Assembly: GCA_022822545.1 (NCBI GenBank)
Contig: JAJEBE010000006.1
Span: 124,001-188,000, forward strand
Length of the DNA stretch: 64,000 bases
DNA from: Anaerolineae bacterium
GTDB taxonomy: Bacteria > Chloroflexota > Anaerolineae > Aggregatilineales > Phototrophicaceae
Direction: 5' to 3'
The notes below the pieces were generated by a model. That model saw nothing but the letters and a program-made list of their open reading frames with translations. It was not told the DNA's origin and made no database searches. Shown here piece after piece: positions 8,627 through 17,138 of the stretch. The position numbers were made by a program, and so were the translations under genes. Numbering within the stretch: position 1 is the stretch's first letter; every line of letters starts with the position of its first letter.

Positions 8627-8651
8627 GTAGGGGCAACACTTGTGTCGCCCG
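8627..8651. repeat. GTAGGGGC...GTCGCCC short repeat
   Basis: TGTAGGGGC and GTCGCCC arms around a short centre. Member of a dispersed family also at 10654, 14211, 16416, 22468, 23475 and 33467. Confidence 0.6.
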
Positions 8652-8861
8652 TTTGAATCATCGCCAAAAATATGTTGGGGCGACCAATTCTGCCGTACCC
8701 GCCGCAATACGCGACCATTTAGTCGCCTATTCCCGATTGTTTTCTGCCGCCCTCGACATATAATCGCCTCGTTTTGTCGAACCTTACGCAAGACCAGCGG
8801 CGGAGCGCAGGTCGTGTAGGTCGCGTAGACAACCGACACATCCGCGTCAGCGAGGATAATA

Positions 8862-10073
8862 ATGACCCAAAACCAAGTCAGAATCGGCGTTATCGGCATG
8901 GGCAATATGGGCGGCAAACACGCCGAGCACATCATCGACCTGCCCAATACTTCTCTGGCCGCCCTCTGCGAGAGCAACCCCGCCCGCCTGGCCGCGCTTG
9001 ACTTCCCGCCTGCCCTGCCCCGCTTCAGCGATTACCGGGAGATGCTCGACACAACCCCTCTCGACGCCGTCCTCATCGCCACGCCGCATTACGACCATCC
9101 CGATATCTGCTTGGCCGCTTTCGAGCGAGGCTTGCATGTCCTGGTGGAAAAGCCTCTCGCCGTGCACGTCCAGGAGGCCGAGCGCGCCATCGCCGGCTAC
9201 CGGCAAGCCAAGCGGGGGCGGCCCGATCTGGTCTTCGCCGCCATGTTCATGCAGCGCACCTGGGGCCACTGGCGCGCGATCAAGGTGCTCATCGATGACG
9301 GCGAACTGGGACGGCTGCAGCGCTGCAGTTGGCTCATCACCGACTGGTTCCGCACCCAGCATTATTACGACAGCGGCGATTGGCGCGCCACTTGGGCCGG
9401 CGAAGGCGGCGGCGTGCTGATGAACCAGTGCCCGCACAACCTCGATCTCTACCAGTGGCTGGTCGGCTTGCCGGCGCGCGCGCATGGCTTCGTCCACTTC
9501 GGCAAGCACCATAACATCGAAGTCGAGGATGAGGTGACCGCCTACTTCGAGCATGCCGATGGCGCGGTCGGCCACTTCATCACCACCACTGGCGAATCCC
9601 CCGGCACCAACCGGCTGGAGATCGTCGGCGAATTGGGCAAGCTGGTCTATGAATCGGGGGCGGCGCCCATGCCCGATGCCGCCGATCCTGACGCCGCGGC
9701 CGACGATGCCAACTCCAGCGACTCGGACGCGCCTGTTGCGCCCAAAGATCTGGTCTTTTTCCGCAACGCCCGCTCCTCCAGCGACGAGATCCGCCTCTCA
9801 AGCAAAGGCTTCGACAAAGTACCCTACCAGCGCGAAATCGTGCCCTATGCCCGGCGCGAAAGCCACGGCCACGAACTCATCATCGAAAACTTCGCCGATG
9901 CGATCCTGCGCGGCGCCGAGCTAATCGCCCCCGCTGAAGAGGGACTCAACTCGGTCATGCTCAACAATGCCATCATCCTGTCGGCGCATAAACGCGCCAC
10001 GGTCGAGCTGCCGATCGACGGCGTCGAATACGCCGACCTGCTGGCGCAGTACATCAACCAGCCGCCTCGCTAG
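8862..10073 (+). CDS. Gfo/Idh/MocA-family NAD(P)-dependent oxidoreductase
   Basis: A 403-residue protein with the N-terminal Rossmann motif 'IGVIGMGNMGGKHAEHI' and the family signature 'VLVEKPLAVHVQEAE' (EKP lysine near residue 100), followed by the C-terminal alpha/beta substrate domain with 'GGVLMNQCPHNLDLYQWL'. Members oxidise or epimerise sugars and inositols. The substrate is unknown. It follows the broken sugar permease and precedes the lactate and xylose genes, suggesting a role in sugar catabolism. A linker of about 20 Asp/Ala/Ser-rich residues near 270-290 is unusual for the family. RBS GAGG lies before ATG 8862. Confidence 0.9.
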   Translation: MTQNQVRIGVIGMGNMGGKHAEHIIDLPNTSLAALCESNPARLAALDFPPALPRFSDYREMLDTTPLDAVLIATPHYDHPDICLAAFERGLHVLVEKPLAVHVQEAERAIAGYRQAKRGRPDLVFAAMFMQRTWGHWRAIKVLIDDGELGRLQRCSWLITDWFRTQHYYDSGDWRATWAGEGGGVLMNQCPHNLDLYQWLVGLPARAHGFVHFGKHHNIEVEDEVTAYFEHADGAVGHFITTTGESPGTNRLEIVGELGKLVYESGAAPMPDAADPDAAADDANSSDSDAPVAPKDLVFFRNARSSSDEIRLSSKGFDKVPYQREIVPYARRESHGHELIIENFADAILRGAELIAPAEEGLNSVMLNNAIILSAHKRATVELPIDGVEYADLLAQYINQPPR

Positions 10074-10080
10074 CAGCCGC

Positions 10081-10728
10081 TCAGCCCGGCAAGATGAGAA
10101 TATGCAGCTCGCGCGGACCGTGCGCGCCTTTGACCAGTTGGTGACCGATATCGGCGGTTTTGCTGGGTCCCGTGACGATCACGGTATTGCTCGCTTCGCG
10201 GAAGGCGGGGCAGCCGCGCGCTTTCTGCGCCGCTCCCCAGTCTTCCAGGTCCTTGTGGAGTTGGGCGGCGGTCATCAGGGCGATATGCCGGTCGGGCAGC
10301 AGCGAGGCGCCCCGCGGACGTCCGGCGCCGCTTTCCAGCACGAGGCTGCCGGTGGCGGCCAGCGCGGCCGTCACGCCGGTGATGCCGACGCGGACGTCTC
10401 CGTCGCCGGGCGCGGCGATGGCCACGCCGAGCGAGTCGAAGATCTTGCGCAGGCCGGCGATGGGCAGTTGGTCATCGTCCCAACTGAGTACGCGGCGGTC
10501 GCCTTCGAGCAGGTCCATGATCTGCTCGACCGCTTCGTTGGCGTCCAACTGGTAGACGAAGCCGCCAAGTTGCTCGGCTTCGCGGGTGAAGAGAGCGAGG
10601 CGCTCCTCGGCATCCATCTCCAGCAGAGGGATCATGTGGCGACGATCTGCGCTGGTAGGGCGGGCGCCCAGATTGGCCGCCCCTACATTGGCGCGGAGGC
10701 GGTTTAGAATACGATCACGCGCGGTCAT
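10081..10728 (-). CDS. lutC: LutC, lactate utilisation protein C
   Basis: A 215-residue LUD-domain protein. 'VRVGITGVTAALAATGSLVLESG' in shorter form (GITGVTAALAATGSLVL) and the C-terminal 'GAHGPRELHILIL' are characteristic of LutC/YkgG. With LutA and LutB it forms the non-flavin L-lactate oxidation complex that yields pyruvate. It is the last gene of lutABC and overlaps lutB by 14 bases. Residues 14-25 (N-V-G-A-A-N-L-G-A-R-P-T) are encoded by a copy of the dispersed TGTAGGGGCG repeat, which sits in frame in the variable N-terminal linker. Confidence 0.93.
   Translation of the reverse strand: MTARDRILNRLRANVGAANLGARPTSADRRHMIPLLEMDAEERLALFTREAEQLGGFVYQLDANEAVEQIMDLLEGDRRVLSWDDDQLPIAGLRKIFDSLGVAIAAPGDGDVRVGITGVTAALAATGSLVLESGAGRPRGASLLPDRHIALMTAAQLHKDLEDWGAAQKARGCPAFREASNTVIVTGPSKTADIGHQLVKGAHGPRELHILILPG
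10654..10689 (-). repeat. TGTAGGGGCG repeat inside lutC
   Basis: On the minus strand TGTAGGGGCGGCC and GGGCGCCCGCCCTAC form an imperfect palindrome of the same family found between genes elsewhere in the window. Here it lies wholly inside the lutC reading frame (codons 14-25) without breaking it. Confidence 0.7.
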
Positions 10729-12124
10729 TGTTGCGCTCCTTCCAGAGTCGGCGGAAGGGTTTGGGCGCGAAATCGGGGAAGTCGCGGTGTTTCGTCCAGT
10801 TGCCGAGGATGCCGGGCAGGTATTCGCCCATGATGTGCTGGCCGGCGCGGGCCGTTGCCCCGCCTAGGGCGAAGCGCCTTGGCGAGGTCATGCCGATGGC
10901 CCAGGCCTTCATCGCCGCGTCCCAGCCGGTCTTCGAGTGCCCGTCGCGCACGAGCTCCCAGCGCAGGTCGAGCAGCATCCGCGGCAGGTCGATATCGACC
11001 GGACAGACCTGTTTGCAACTGCCGCAAAGGCTGCTGGCGTGGGGCAGGGGCTGGGCGTTTTCCAAGCCGACGAATAGGGGGGTCAGGACAGCGCCGATGG
11101 GACCGCCGTAGACCCAGCCGTAAGCGTGGCCGCCGGTGCTGCGATAGACGGGGCAGGCGTTCTGGCAAGCGCCGCAGCGGATGCAGGTCAGGGCTTCGGC
11201 GTAGTCAGTGCCGTAGATTTGGGAGCGGCCGTTGTCGACCAGGATGACGTAGCTGTGTTGGGGCCCATCATCTTCGTCGGCGCGGCGCGGTCCGTTGAGG
11301 ATGTTGGTGTAGACGGTCAGCTTCTGGCCGGTCGAGCTGCTGGGCAGGACCTGGGTGAGAGTGGCGTAATCTTCGACGGTTTCGACGATTTTCTCGATGC
11401 CGACCAGGGCGATATGGACGCGGGGCATGGAAGTGCACATGCGGCCGTTGCCTTCGTTCATGACCAAGCCGACCGAGCCGGTTTCGGCGATGAGGAAATT
11501 GCCGCCGGAGATGCCCATATCGGCGTTGAGGAAATCGTGGCGGAGCATCTTGCGGGCGAAAGCGACCATGGCCTCGGCATCATCGGTCGGTTCCATGCCG
11601 AGTTCGCGGATGAAGATATCGCGGATTTCGGCTTTGGTTTTGTGCATCACGGGGGCGACGATGTGGGATGGCGTCTCGTCGTTGAGCTGGATGATGTATT
11701 CGCCCAGGTCGGTTTCGACCACGCGCAGGTCGGCGGCTTCGAGGGCGTGGTTGAGCCCAAGCTCTTCGGTGAGCATGCTCTTGCTTTTGGCGACTGTCTG
11801 GACCTTATGCCGGCGGGCGATATCCAGCACGAGCCGGTTGGCTTCGGCGGCGTCTTCCGCCCATTCGACCTGCCAGCCGTTGGCGCTGAGGTTGCGCTCG
11901 GCGGTCTCGAGCAAGTCGGGCAGATTGCGCAGGGCGCGGCGTTTGGCTTCGGCTGCCTGCTGCCGCATGTGTTCGCCGTGTTCTCGGCTATGGGCGAACA
12001 TGGTTTCGGCGCGCTTCTGATAGCCGCCGCGTGTGCCGGCCGCGACCGCGTGCTGCAAGTCGGGGTTGCGCAGGGCGATATCCGCCAGGGCGATGAAGTC
12101 GTTCGATTGGATTTCGACCGTCAT
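10715..12124 (-). CDS. lutB: LutB, iron-sulfur lactate utilisation protein B
   Basis: A 469-residue protein: an N-terminal LUD domain ('VAKSKSMLTEELGLNHALE', 'GNFLIAETGSVGLVMNEGN') and a C-terminal ferredoxin-like region with two cysteine clusters, 'CIRCGACQNACPVYRS' and 'CGSCKQVCPVDID', for two 4Fe-4S centres. It is the central subunit of the LutABC L-lactate oxidation system. The true start is the ATG at 12122-12124, which overlaps the lutA stop as ATGA. The longer upstream frame to 12358 only shadows lutA. Confidence 0.96.
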   Translation of the reverse strand: MTVEIQSNDFIALADIALRNPDLQHAVAAGTRGGYQKRAETMFAHSREHGEHMRQQAAEAKRRALRNLPDLLETAERNLSANGWQVEWAEDAAEANRLVLDIARRHKVQTVAKSKSMLTEELGLNHALEAADLRVVETDLGEYIIQLNDETPSHIVAPVMHKTKAEIRDIFIRELGMEPTDDAEAMVAFARKMLRHDFLNADMGISGGNFLIAETGSVGLVMNEGNGRMCTSMPRVHIALVGIEKIVETVEDYATLTQVLPSSSTGQKLTVYTNILNGPRRADEDDGPQHSYVILVDNGRSQIYGTDYAEALTCIRCGACQNACPVYRSTGGHAYGWVYGGPIGAVLTPLFVGLENAQPLPHASSLCGSCKQVCPVDIDLPRMLLDLRWELVRDGHSKTGWDAAMKAWAIGMTSPRRFALGGATARAGQHIMGEYLPGILGNWTKHRDFPDFAPKPFRRLWKERNNDRA

Positions 12125-12900
12125 GATCGCTCCTCGGGCAGGGCCTTGGCCAGGACATCGGCGAGATGAACGACGCGCTTGGCCGATTTCTGCCGCGAGA
12201 GGCCGCCGTTCATCTGCGTGAGGCAACTGACATCGCCGGTGACGATGGTCTCGGCGGGCGATGCGTTGATGTTCTCGACCTTGTTCGTCAGCATGGCGTT
12301 GCTGACATCGGGCATCTTGATGCTGAAGAGACCGCCGAAGCCGCAGCAGACCTCGCATTCCTTCAGGTCATGCAGTTCGGCATTGCCCAGCCGCGCCAGC
12401 AATTGCCGTGAGGCGCCGCCCAAGCCCAAGCCGCGCAAGCCGTGGCAGGCATCATGAACAGCGAAGCTCTCGGGCGCGGGCAGGCTCAGATCGAGATCCC
12501 TGATGCCGAGTCCATCGACGAGATATTCGCTGAATTCCCAGGTGATGGCGGCGATTCGCTGCGCCTGCTCGTAGGGCGTCCCATCGGCCGGCGTGAAGAG
12601 AGTCGGGTATTCGTGGCGCAGCATGGTCGCGCAGGAGCCGGAGGGCGTGACGATGAGCTCGGCGTCTTGGAAGGCTTTGAAGAAATGTTTGGCCACCGCG
12701 CGCGTTTCATCGCGGTAGCCGGAGTTGAAAGCCGGTTGGCCGCAGCAGGTCTGCGCCGGCGGGAAGTCGACGCTGACGCCGAGGTGCTCCAGGATATCCA
12801 CCACCGACATGCCAGTGTCGGGATAGATCATGTCGACGATGCAGGTGACGAAGAGGGAGACGGGTTTGCCAATTGGCGATTCGCGTGCGGGTAATGCCAT
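12121..12900 (-). CDS. lutA: LutA, lactate utilisation protein A (CCG domain)
   Basis: A 259-residue protein of the (Fe-S)-binding CCG family. Both cysteine-rich motifs are seen: 'AQTCCGQPAFNSGY' and 'CEVCCGFGGLFSIK', which build the heterodisulfide-reductase-like cluster used in L-lactate oxidation. First gene of lutABC. The ATG at 12898-12900 is preferred; a TTG at 12925-12927 is in frame but poorly supported. No LutR-type regulator is adjacent. The next gene, xylose isomerase, is divergent from an intergenic space of about 120 bases that probably holds both promoters. Confidence 0.94.
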   Translation of the reverse strand: MALPARESPIGKPVSLFVTCIVDMIYPDTGMSVVDILEHLGVSVDFPPAQTCCGQPAFNSGYRDETRAVAKHFFKAFQDAELIVTPSGSCATMLRHEYPTLFTPADGTPYEQAQRIAAITWEFSEYLVDGLGIRDLDLSLPAPESFAVHDACHGLRGLGLGGASRQLLARLGNAELHDLKECEVCCGFGGLFSIKMPDVSNAMLTNKVENINASPAETIVTGDVSCLTQMNGGLSRQKSAKRVVHLADVLAKALPEERS

Positions 12901-13024
12901 GCAGGTCGCTTTCGTTGGAGATTGCAAGTTACAGCAAGGTAGTGTACCGAAAAGCCGCCTGACAAGCGATAAGCGTTTTTGTTACAATCTGTGCCAAACC
13001 TGACCTCAGCAAAGGATGGCGACA

Positions 13025-14191
13025 ATGGCGGATTACACTCCTCAACCGGAACATAAATTCACCTTCGGCTTGTGGACGGTCGGCAATATCGGCCGCGACC
13101 CCTTCGGCGAGCCCACCCGCGCGCCCATCTCGCCGGTCGAGATCGTGCGCATGTTGGCGGAGGTCGGCGCTTGGGGCGTCAACCTGCACGACAACGACCT
13201 CGTGCCCATCGACGCGACCGCCGCCGAGCGCGACCGGATCGTGACCGATTTCAAGCGGGCGATGAGCGAGACCGGCATCGTCTGCCCGATGGCGACCACC
13301 AATCTCTTCGCCGATCCGGCTTTCAAAGATGGCGCTTTCACCAGCAACGATTCGGCGGTCCGCGCTTATGCCCTGCAAAAGACGATGGCGTCGATGGACC
13401 TGGGCGCGGAGTTGGGCGCGAAGGTTTATGTCTTCTGGGGCGGGCGGGAAGGCGCCGAATCCGACAGCGCCAAGTGCCCCGCCGATGGCGTCAAGCGGAT
13501 GCGCGATGCCATCAACTTCCTCTGCGAATACTCGAAGGATCAGGATTATGGCTATCGTTTCGCCCTGGAGCCCAAGCCGAACGAGCCGCGCAGCGATATC
13601 TACTTCCCGACTGTGGGCAGCATGCTCGGTTTCATCGCCACGCTCGACGACCCCGATATGGTCGGCGTCAACCCGGAAGTAGCGCATGAGCACATGGCCG
13701 GCTTGAACTTCATGCACGCGGTGGCGCAGGCTTGGGACGCCGGCAAGCTCTTCCACATCGATCTCAACGACCAGATGTTTGGAAGATATGATCAAGACTT
13801 TCGCTTCGGCAGCATGATGATCAAACAGAATTTCCACCTGGTGCGCTTCCTGGAAGATGTCGGTTACGACGGCAGCCGCCACTTCGACGCTCATGCCTAC
13901 CGCAGTTCGGGCTACGAGGATGTCAAGGAATTCGCGCGCGGCTGTATGCGCTCTTACTTGGTCTTCAAGGAGAAGGCGGCGCAATTCAACGCCGATGCCG
14001 AGGTGCAAGCCCTGCTCGCTGAGATCAACGCCGATGACGGCAGTTACGCCTATCTGGCGGATGGCTACAGCAGCGCGGCCGCCCAACGGCTGAAAGCGAC
14101 CCAATTCGACCGCGCCGGCATGGGCGCGCGCAACCTGCCCTACGAGCGGCTGGATCAGTTGACCTTTGATGTGCTGATGGGCGTGCGCTAG
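13025..14191 (+). CDS. xylA: Xylose isomerase
   Basis: A 388-residue TIM-barrel enzyme converting D-xylose to D-xylulose. Metal and catalytic motifs are intact: '[10 protein letters not shown]' (catalytic His), '[10 protein letters not shown]', '[13 protein letters not shown]' (Glu and Lys ligands), 'HIDLNDQ' and 'HFDAHAYRS'. The length and sequence fit the shorter class I enzymes of actinobacteria and Chloroflexota. ATG 13025 is preferred over ATG 13016 because AAAGG at 13011-13015 abuts the earlier codon but sits nine bases before the later one. Xylulokinase follows 700 bases downstream on the same strand. Confidence 0.95.
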   Translation: MADYTPQPEHKFTFGLWTVGNIGRDPFGEPTRAPISPVEIVRMLAEVGAWGVNLHDNDLVPIDATAAERDRIVTDFKRAMSETGIVCPMATTNLFADPAFKDGAFTSNDSAVRAYALQKTMASMDLGAELGAKVYVFWGGREGAESDSAKCPADGVKRMRDAINFLCEYSKDQDYGYRFALEPKPNEPRSDIYFPTVGSMLGFIATLDDPDMVGVNPEVAHEHMAGLNFMHAVAQAWDAGKLFHIDLNDQMFGRYDQDFRFGSMMIKQNFHLVRFLEDVGYDGSRHFDAHAYRSSGYEDVKEFARGCMRSYLVFKEKAAQFNADAEVQALLAEINADDGSYAYLADGYSSAAAQRLKATQFDRAGMGARNLPYERLDQLTFDVLMGVR

Positions 14192-14210
14192 ATGCGTTCG
14201 ATTGAGGTAT

Positions 14211-14237
14211 TGTAGGGGCGCCTCGGTGGGTCGCCCG
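14211..14237. repeat. TGTAGGGGCG...GTCGCCC short repeat
   Basis: TGTAGGGGCGCCT and GGGTCGCCC arms just after the xylose isomerase stop. Member of the dispersed family described under 8627. Confidence 0.65.
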
Positions 14238-14535
14238 AAAAAGTACAAGATATACGACGATACTCTGCTCGCTGAAAAACTGTCCTGTGGTCTTGTGGGA
14301 GAAGAGGCCGGGGGGTGAAGGCAGAAAACCGCGCACATTTGTTCTTTCCTTCGACTCAAAATCATGATACACTCCCCCTATGGATCAATGTTTGCAGGCT
14401 CTCAATCGCGGCGCGCAACCCATGCCCTCCGCCGAAAACGCGCTCTCTATCCTTGCGCCGTCGCTGGACTCGCGTGATGCAGGCGCTTGCGCCACTGCGC
14501 CAACATACCAAAATCATACCGGCAGCCGCCTGCCT

Positions 14536-14584
14536 TTTGTCCGAAAACCATATTTCCATGTCCGTAACGGACAAAGTTGGACAA
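14536..14584 (+). repeat. Nested inverted-repeat element, copy 2
   Basis: TTTGTCCGAAAA, TGTCCG (14559-14564), ACGGACAA (14567-14574) and TTGGACAA (14577-14584) in the same order and nearly the same spacing as the minus-strand copy at 2100-2157. The TGTCCG/CGGACA arms can pair around a 3-base loop. Confidence 0.7.
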
Positions 14585-14632
14585 TAAACAAACTGAAAAC
14601 AAATACTCTCTGGAGGCGGCTCTATAGCCCTA

Positions 14633-14646
14633 CCCCCCCCCCCCCC
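14633..14646. repeat. Homopolymer run of 14 cytosines
   Basis: Uninterrupted C14, about 250 bases upstream of xylulokinase. Such tracts are prone to slippage, so the length may vary within a population or be a sequencing uncertainty. Confidence 0.7.
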
Positions 14647-14661
14647 TATACTATATACATA

Positions 14662-14675
14662 CTGTATCAATACAG
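14662..14675. promoter_or_regulatory. Possible operator upstream of xylulokinase
   Basis: CTGTATCAATACAG is a perfect inverted repeat with a 2-base centre in an AT-rich patch. It could bind a dimeric repressor controlling xylB. No regulator gene is in the neighbourhood, so this is only a candidate. Confidence 0.3.
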
Positions 14676-14895
14676 ACATGTTTTTTCCCGCATTTTCAGC
14701 GTATTTACCGGGGTTTAGCGGCGCTTTAGGGTAGATGACTGCGGGCTGTTTCCGCCATGATTGACGAAGTCGCAGCGGCGTCAAACTGCCCGCCGGGAGC
14801 CGACGACTGACGCGAACGATGGCTTTGACCGAGCGCCGGACAAGCCTTACACAGGTTGTAGCTACTGGCGCGCGGACTTTGCGAAAGGACACATC

Positions 14896-16380
14896 ATGAC
14901 CTACTTGATGGGATTGGATATCAGCACGACCGGCGCCAAAGCGCTGATCATCAATGAGGCGGGCGCGGTCATCGCCGTCGCCAATAGCCCGCAGCCGATC
15001 AGCCAGCCCAAGCCGCTATGGAGCGAGCAGAACCCGAGCGACTGGTGGCAGGGCATCAGCGCGAGCATCCGGCGGGCGCTGGCGGAGTCCGGTTTGAGCG
15101 GCGAAGACATCAGCGCCATCGGCTTGACCGGGCAGATGCACGGCTTGGTCCTGCTCGATGAAAATGGCGAAGTGCTGCGGCCGTCGATACTGTGGAATGA
15201 CCAGCGGACGGGGGCGCAATGCGAATACATGACGGCGCGGATCGGCGCTGGGCGCTTGATCGAATTGACCGGCAACCCGGCGGTCACCGGCTTCACCGCG
15301 CCCAAGATCCTCTGGGTGCGCGACAACGAGCCGGAGGTTTACGCGCGGGCGAAGCAGGCGCTGCTGCCCAAGGACTACATCCGCTACAAGCTCACTGATG
15401 CTTACGCTACTGACCTGGCCGGCGCGGCCGGGACATCGCTGCTGAATGTGGCGGAACGGGCTTGGTCGGCGGAGGTGCTGGACGTGCTGGAGATACCGGC
15501 CGAGTGGCTGCCGCCGGTCCATGAAGGCACGCAGGTGACATCGACGGTTAGCGCGGCGGGCGCGGCGGCGACTGGTCTCAAAGCGGGAACACCGGTGGTC
15601 GGCGGCGGCGGCGATCAAGCGGCGGGCGCGGTCGGCATGGGCTGCGTCTCGCCGGAGAAGATCGGCGTCACCGTGGGCACATCGGGCGTCGTCTTCGCGC
15701 CCCTGGCTAGCTACGCCTACGAACGCGAAGGGCGTTTGCATGCTTTCTGCCACGCCGTGCCGGGGGCCTGGCATTTTATGGGCGTGATGCTCAGCGCGGC
15801 CGGCAGCCTTCAATGGTATAAGGACAGCTTCGCGCCCGATATCGACTTCGACAGCTTATTGGCGGAAGCGGCAACTGCCCCGGCCGGCAGCGATGGCCTG
15901 TTCTTCTTGCCCTATTTGACGGGCGAGCGGACGCCGCATCCCGATCCGCTGGCGCGGGGCGCATTCATCGGCATGACCACGCGTCACGAGCGCGGGCACA
16001 TGACGCGCGCTGTGCTGGAAGGCGTGGCCTTCGGCTTGAAGGATTCTTTCACGTTGATCGCCCAAGCCGGCTTGCCGGACGAGTACGAGGCGCGGATAAG
16101 CGGCGGCGGGGCGAAGAGCCCGGTCTGGCAGGGGATCATCGCCGATGTGCTGGCGGCGCCATTGGTCAACATCAATACGACCGAGGGCGGCGCTTTTGGC
16201 GCGGCGATCCTGGCTTCGGTCGCGGCGGGAGCTTTTGACGATGTGGCCAGCGCCTGCGAGGCGATGATACAGACGGGCGACGAGGTGGCGGTCGGCGCTG
16301 ACGCTGAGGTTTACGCCGAGCGTTACGAGATCTACCGGTCGCTGTATCCCGCCTTGAAGGCTACATTCGCGCGGCTATAG
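14896..16380 (+). CDS. xylB: Xylulokinase, FGGY family
   Basis: A 494-residue FGGY kinase phosphorylating D-xylulose with ATP to xylulose 5-phosphate. The N-terminal 'LMGLDISTTGAKALI' phosphate loop, 'EQNPSDWWQGI', the 'GLTGQMHGLVLLDENG' substrate motif and the C-terminal 'ISGGGAKSPVWQGIIADVL' FGGY signature are present. The GAAAGGA site at 14883-14889 fixes the ATG at 14896; the longer in-frame extension to 14761 has no site. It pairs functionally with xylA upstream, but the long leader between them suggests separate regulation. Confidence 0.95.
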   Translation: MTYLMGLDISTTGAKALIINEAGAVIAVANSPQPISQPKPLWSEQNPSDWWQGISASIRRALAESGLSGEDISAIGLTGQMHGLVLLDENGEVLRPSILWNDQRTGAQCEYMTARIGAGRLIELTGNPAVTGFTAPKILWVRDNEPEVYARAKQALLPKDYIRYKLTDAYATDLAGAAGTSLLNVAERAWSAEVLDVLEIPAEWLPPVHEGTQVTSTVSAAGAAATGLKAGTPVVGGGGDQAAGAVGMGCVSPEKIGVTVGTSGVVFAPLASYAYEREGRLHAFCHAVPGAWHFMGVMLSAAGSLQWYKDSFAPDIDFDSLLAEAATAPAGSDGLFFLPYLTGERTPHPDPLARGAFIGMTTRHERGHMTRAVLEGVAFGLKDSFTLIAQAGLPDEYEARISGGGAKSPVWQGIIADVLAAPLVNINTTEGGAFGAAILASVAAGAFDDVASACEAMIQTGDEVAVGADAEVYAERYEIYRSLYPALKATFARL

Positions 16381-16415
16381 CATGGAGGCGTTTCGCCATC
16401 GGGGCGCAATCAAAT

Positions 16416-16441
16416 GCAGGGGCGATTCGCAGAACCGCCCG
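16416..16441. repeat. GCAGGGGCG...CCGCCCGTGC short repeat
   Basis: Degenerate member of the TGTAGGGGCG family between the convergent xylB and the next minus-strand gene. It could help separate the two transcripts. Confidence 0.45.
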
Positions 16442-16456
16442 TGCTTTTCGGAAGAC

Positions 16457-17134
16457 TTATAACGCATGCGTCAAAACCAGCACCCGCGTCGAGTCAGGCA
16501 GATCGTCCCGGCTAAGCTCCACTTCCCAATCCGATTGAAAATCGACCTCGGCTCCGTCGAAGTGGCTGAGGAAGGCGGTTATCCATTGCATATTGCGCGG
16601 CTTGTAGCGCAGGGTGCGGAAGTGCATCGGGATGACCAGCTTCGGCTGTACGCGGTCGATGACGCGCTTCAGATCATCGAGGCGGATGGTCGGCACATCG
16701 CCGGCCAGGACGAGGAAGACATCGAGGTCGCGGAAGAAGTCATACTCCTCCGGCGTGAAGGGATTGCCGATATCGCCCATGTGCCCGATGCTGATGCCAT
16801 CCATCTCCCAGCGGTACATGGCGCATTTGTCGGGTTCGTGCTCGGGATGGTCGTACATTTCGGAGGATTCGATTGCTTTGAATTTCACGCCTTTGCATTC
16901 GATTTCGCCGCCGCCCCGCGCGACTTCCAGCATGTTTAGCCGCGCCGGGTCGCCGCCGATGAGATCGGAGCGGTCGTGAAAACTGTCGTTCAGCGAGGAG
17001 GTGACGACGATATCGGGATGGTCGGGAATGGGTTGGTAGCCCGAAGTCTCCGGCGTGTAGGGGTCGGTGATGACCGAGGCGCCGTCGCTGCCGGTGACGA
17101 GAAATGCCGCGTGTCCATACCATTTGATTTTCAT
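16457..17134 (-). CDS. Metallo-beta-lactamase-fold protein with altered metal site
   Basis: A 225-residue protein of the COG2220/UPF0173-like group: 'MKIKWYGHAAFLVTG' start, 'VITDPYTPET', 'SIGHMGDIGNP' (H118, D121) and 'LVIPMHFRTLRY' (H171). The hallmark HxHxDH loop, which should follow the 'DIVVT' strand, reads T-S-S-L-N-D-S here (residues 45-51), so three of four metal ligands are missing; 'FHDRSD' follows at 52-57. The intact relative at 41670-42356 has THAHGDH. So the protein either uses a different site or has lost metal catalysis. It is four bases downstream of the LLM oxidoreductase gene, in one operon. Confidence 0.8.
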   Translation of the reverse strand: MKIKWYGHAAFLVTGSDGASVITDPYTPETSGYQPIPDHPDIVVTSSLNDSFHDRSDLIGGDPARLNMLEVARGGGEIECKGVKFKAIESSEMYDHPEHEPDKCAMYRWEMDGISIGHMGDIGNPFTPEEYDFFRDLDVFLVLAGDVPTIRLDDLKRVIDRVQPKLVIPMHFRTLRYKPRNMQWITAFLSHFDGAEVDFQSDWEVELSRDDLPDSTRVLVLTHAL

Positions 17135-17138
17135 GTTG

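Larger units (their letters stand above)
14192..14895. other. Long leader region before xylulokinase
   Basis: 704 bases without a recognised gene. It holds a TGTAGGGGCG repeat (14211), a partial GC-rich repeat (about 14290-14318), an extended -10-like TGATACACT (14364-14372), the second GTCCG/CGGAC element (14536-14584), a run of 14 C (14633-14646) and a perfect CTGTAT/ATACAG inverted repeat (14662-14675). A frame from 14315 to 14587 resembles the first helices of a small helix-turn-helix protein that then stops, and may be a decayed gene. Confidence 0.5.

Noticed and set aside
11126..12169. Long plus-strand frame opposite lutB
   Set aside because: No family features. The minus strand has LutB with complete cysteine clusters and ATGA coupling to lutA.
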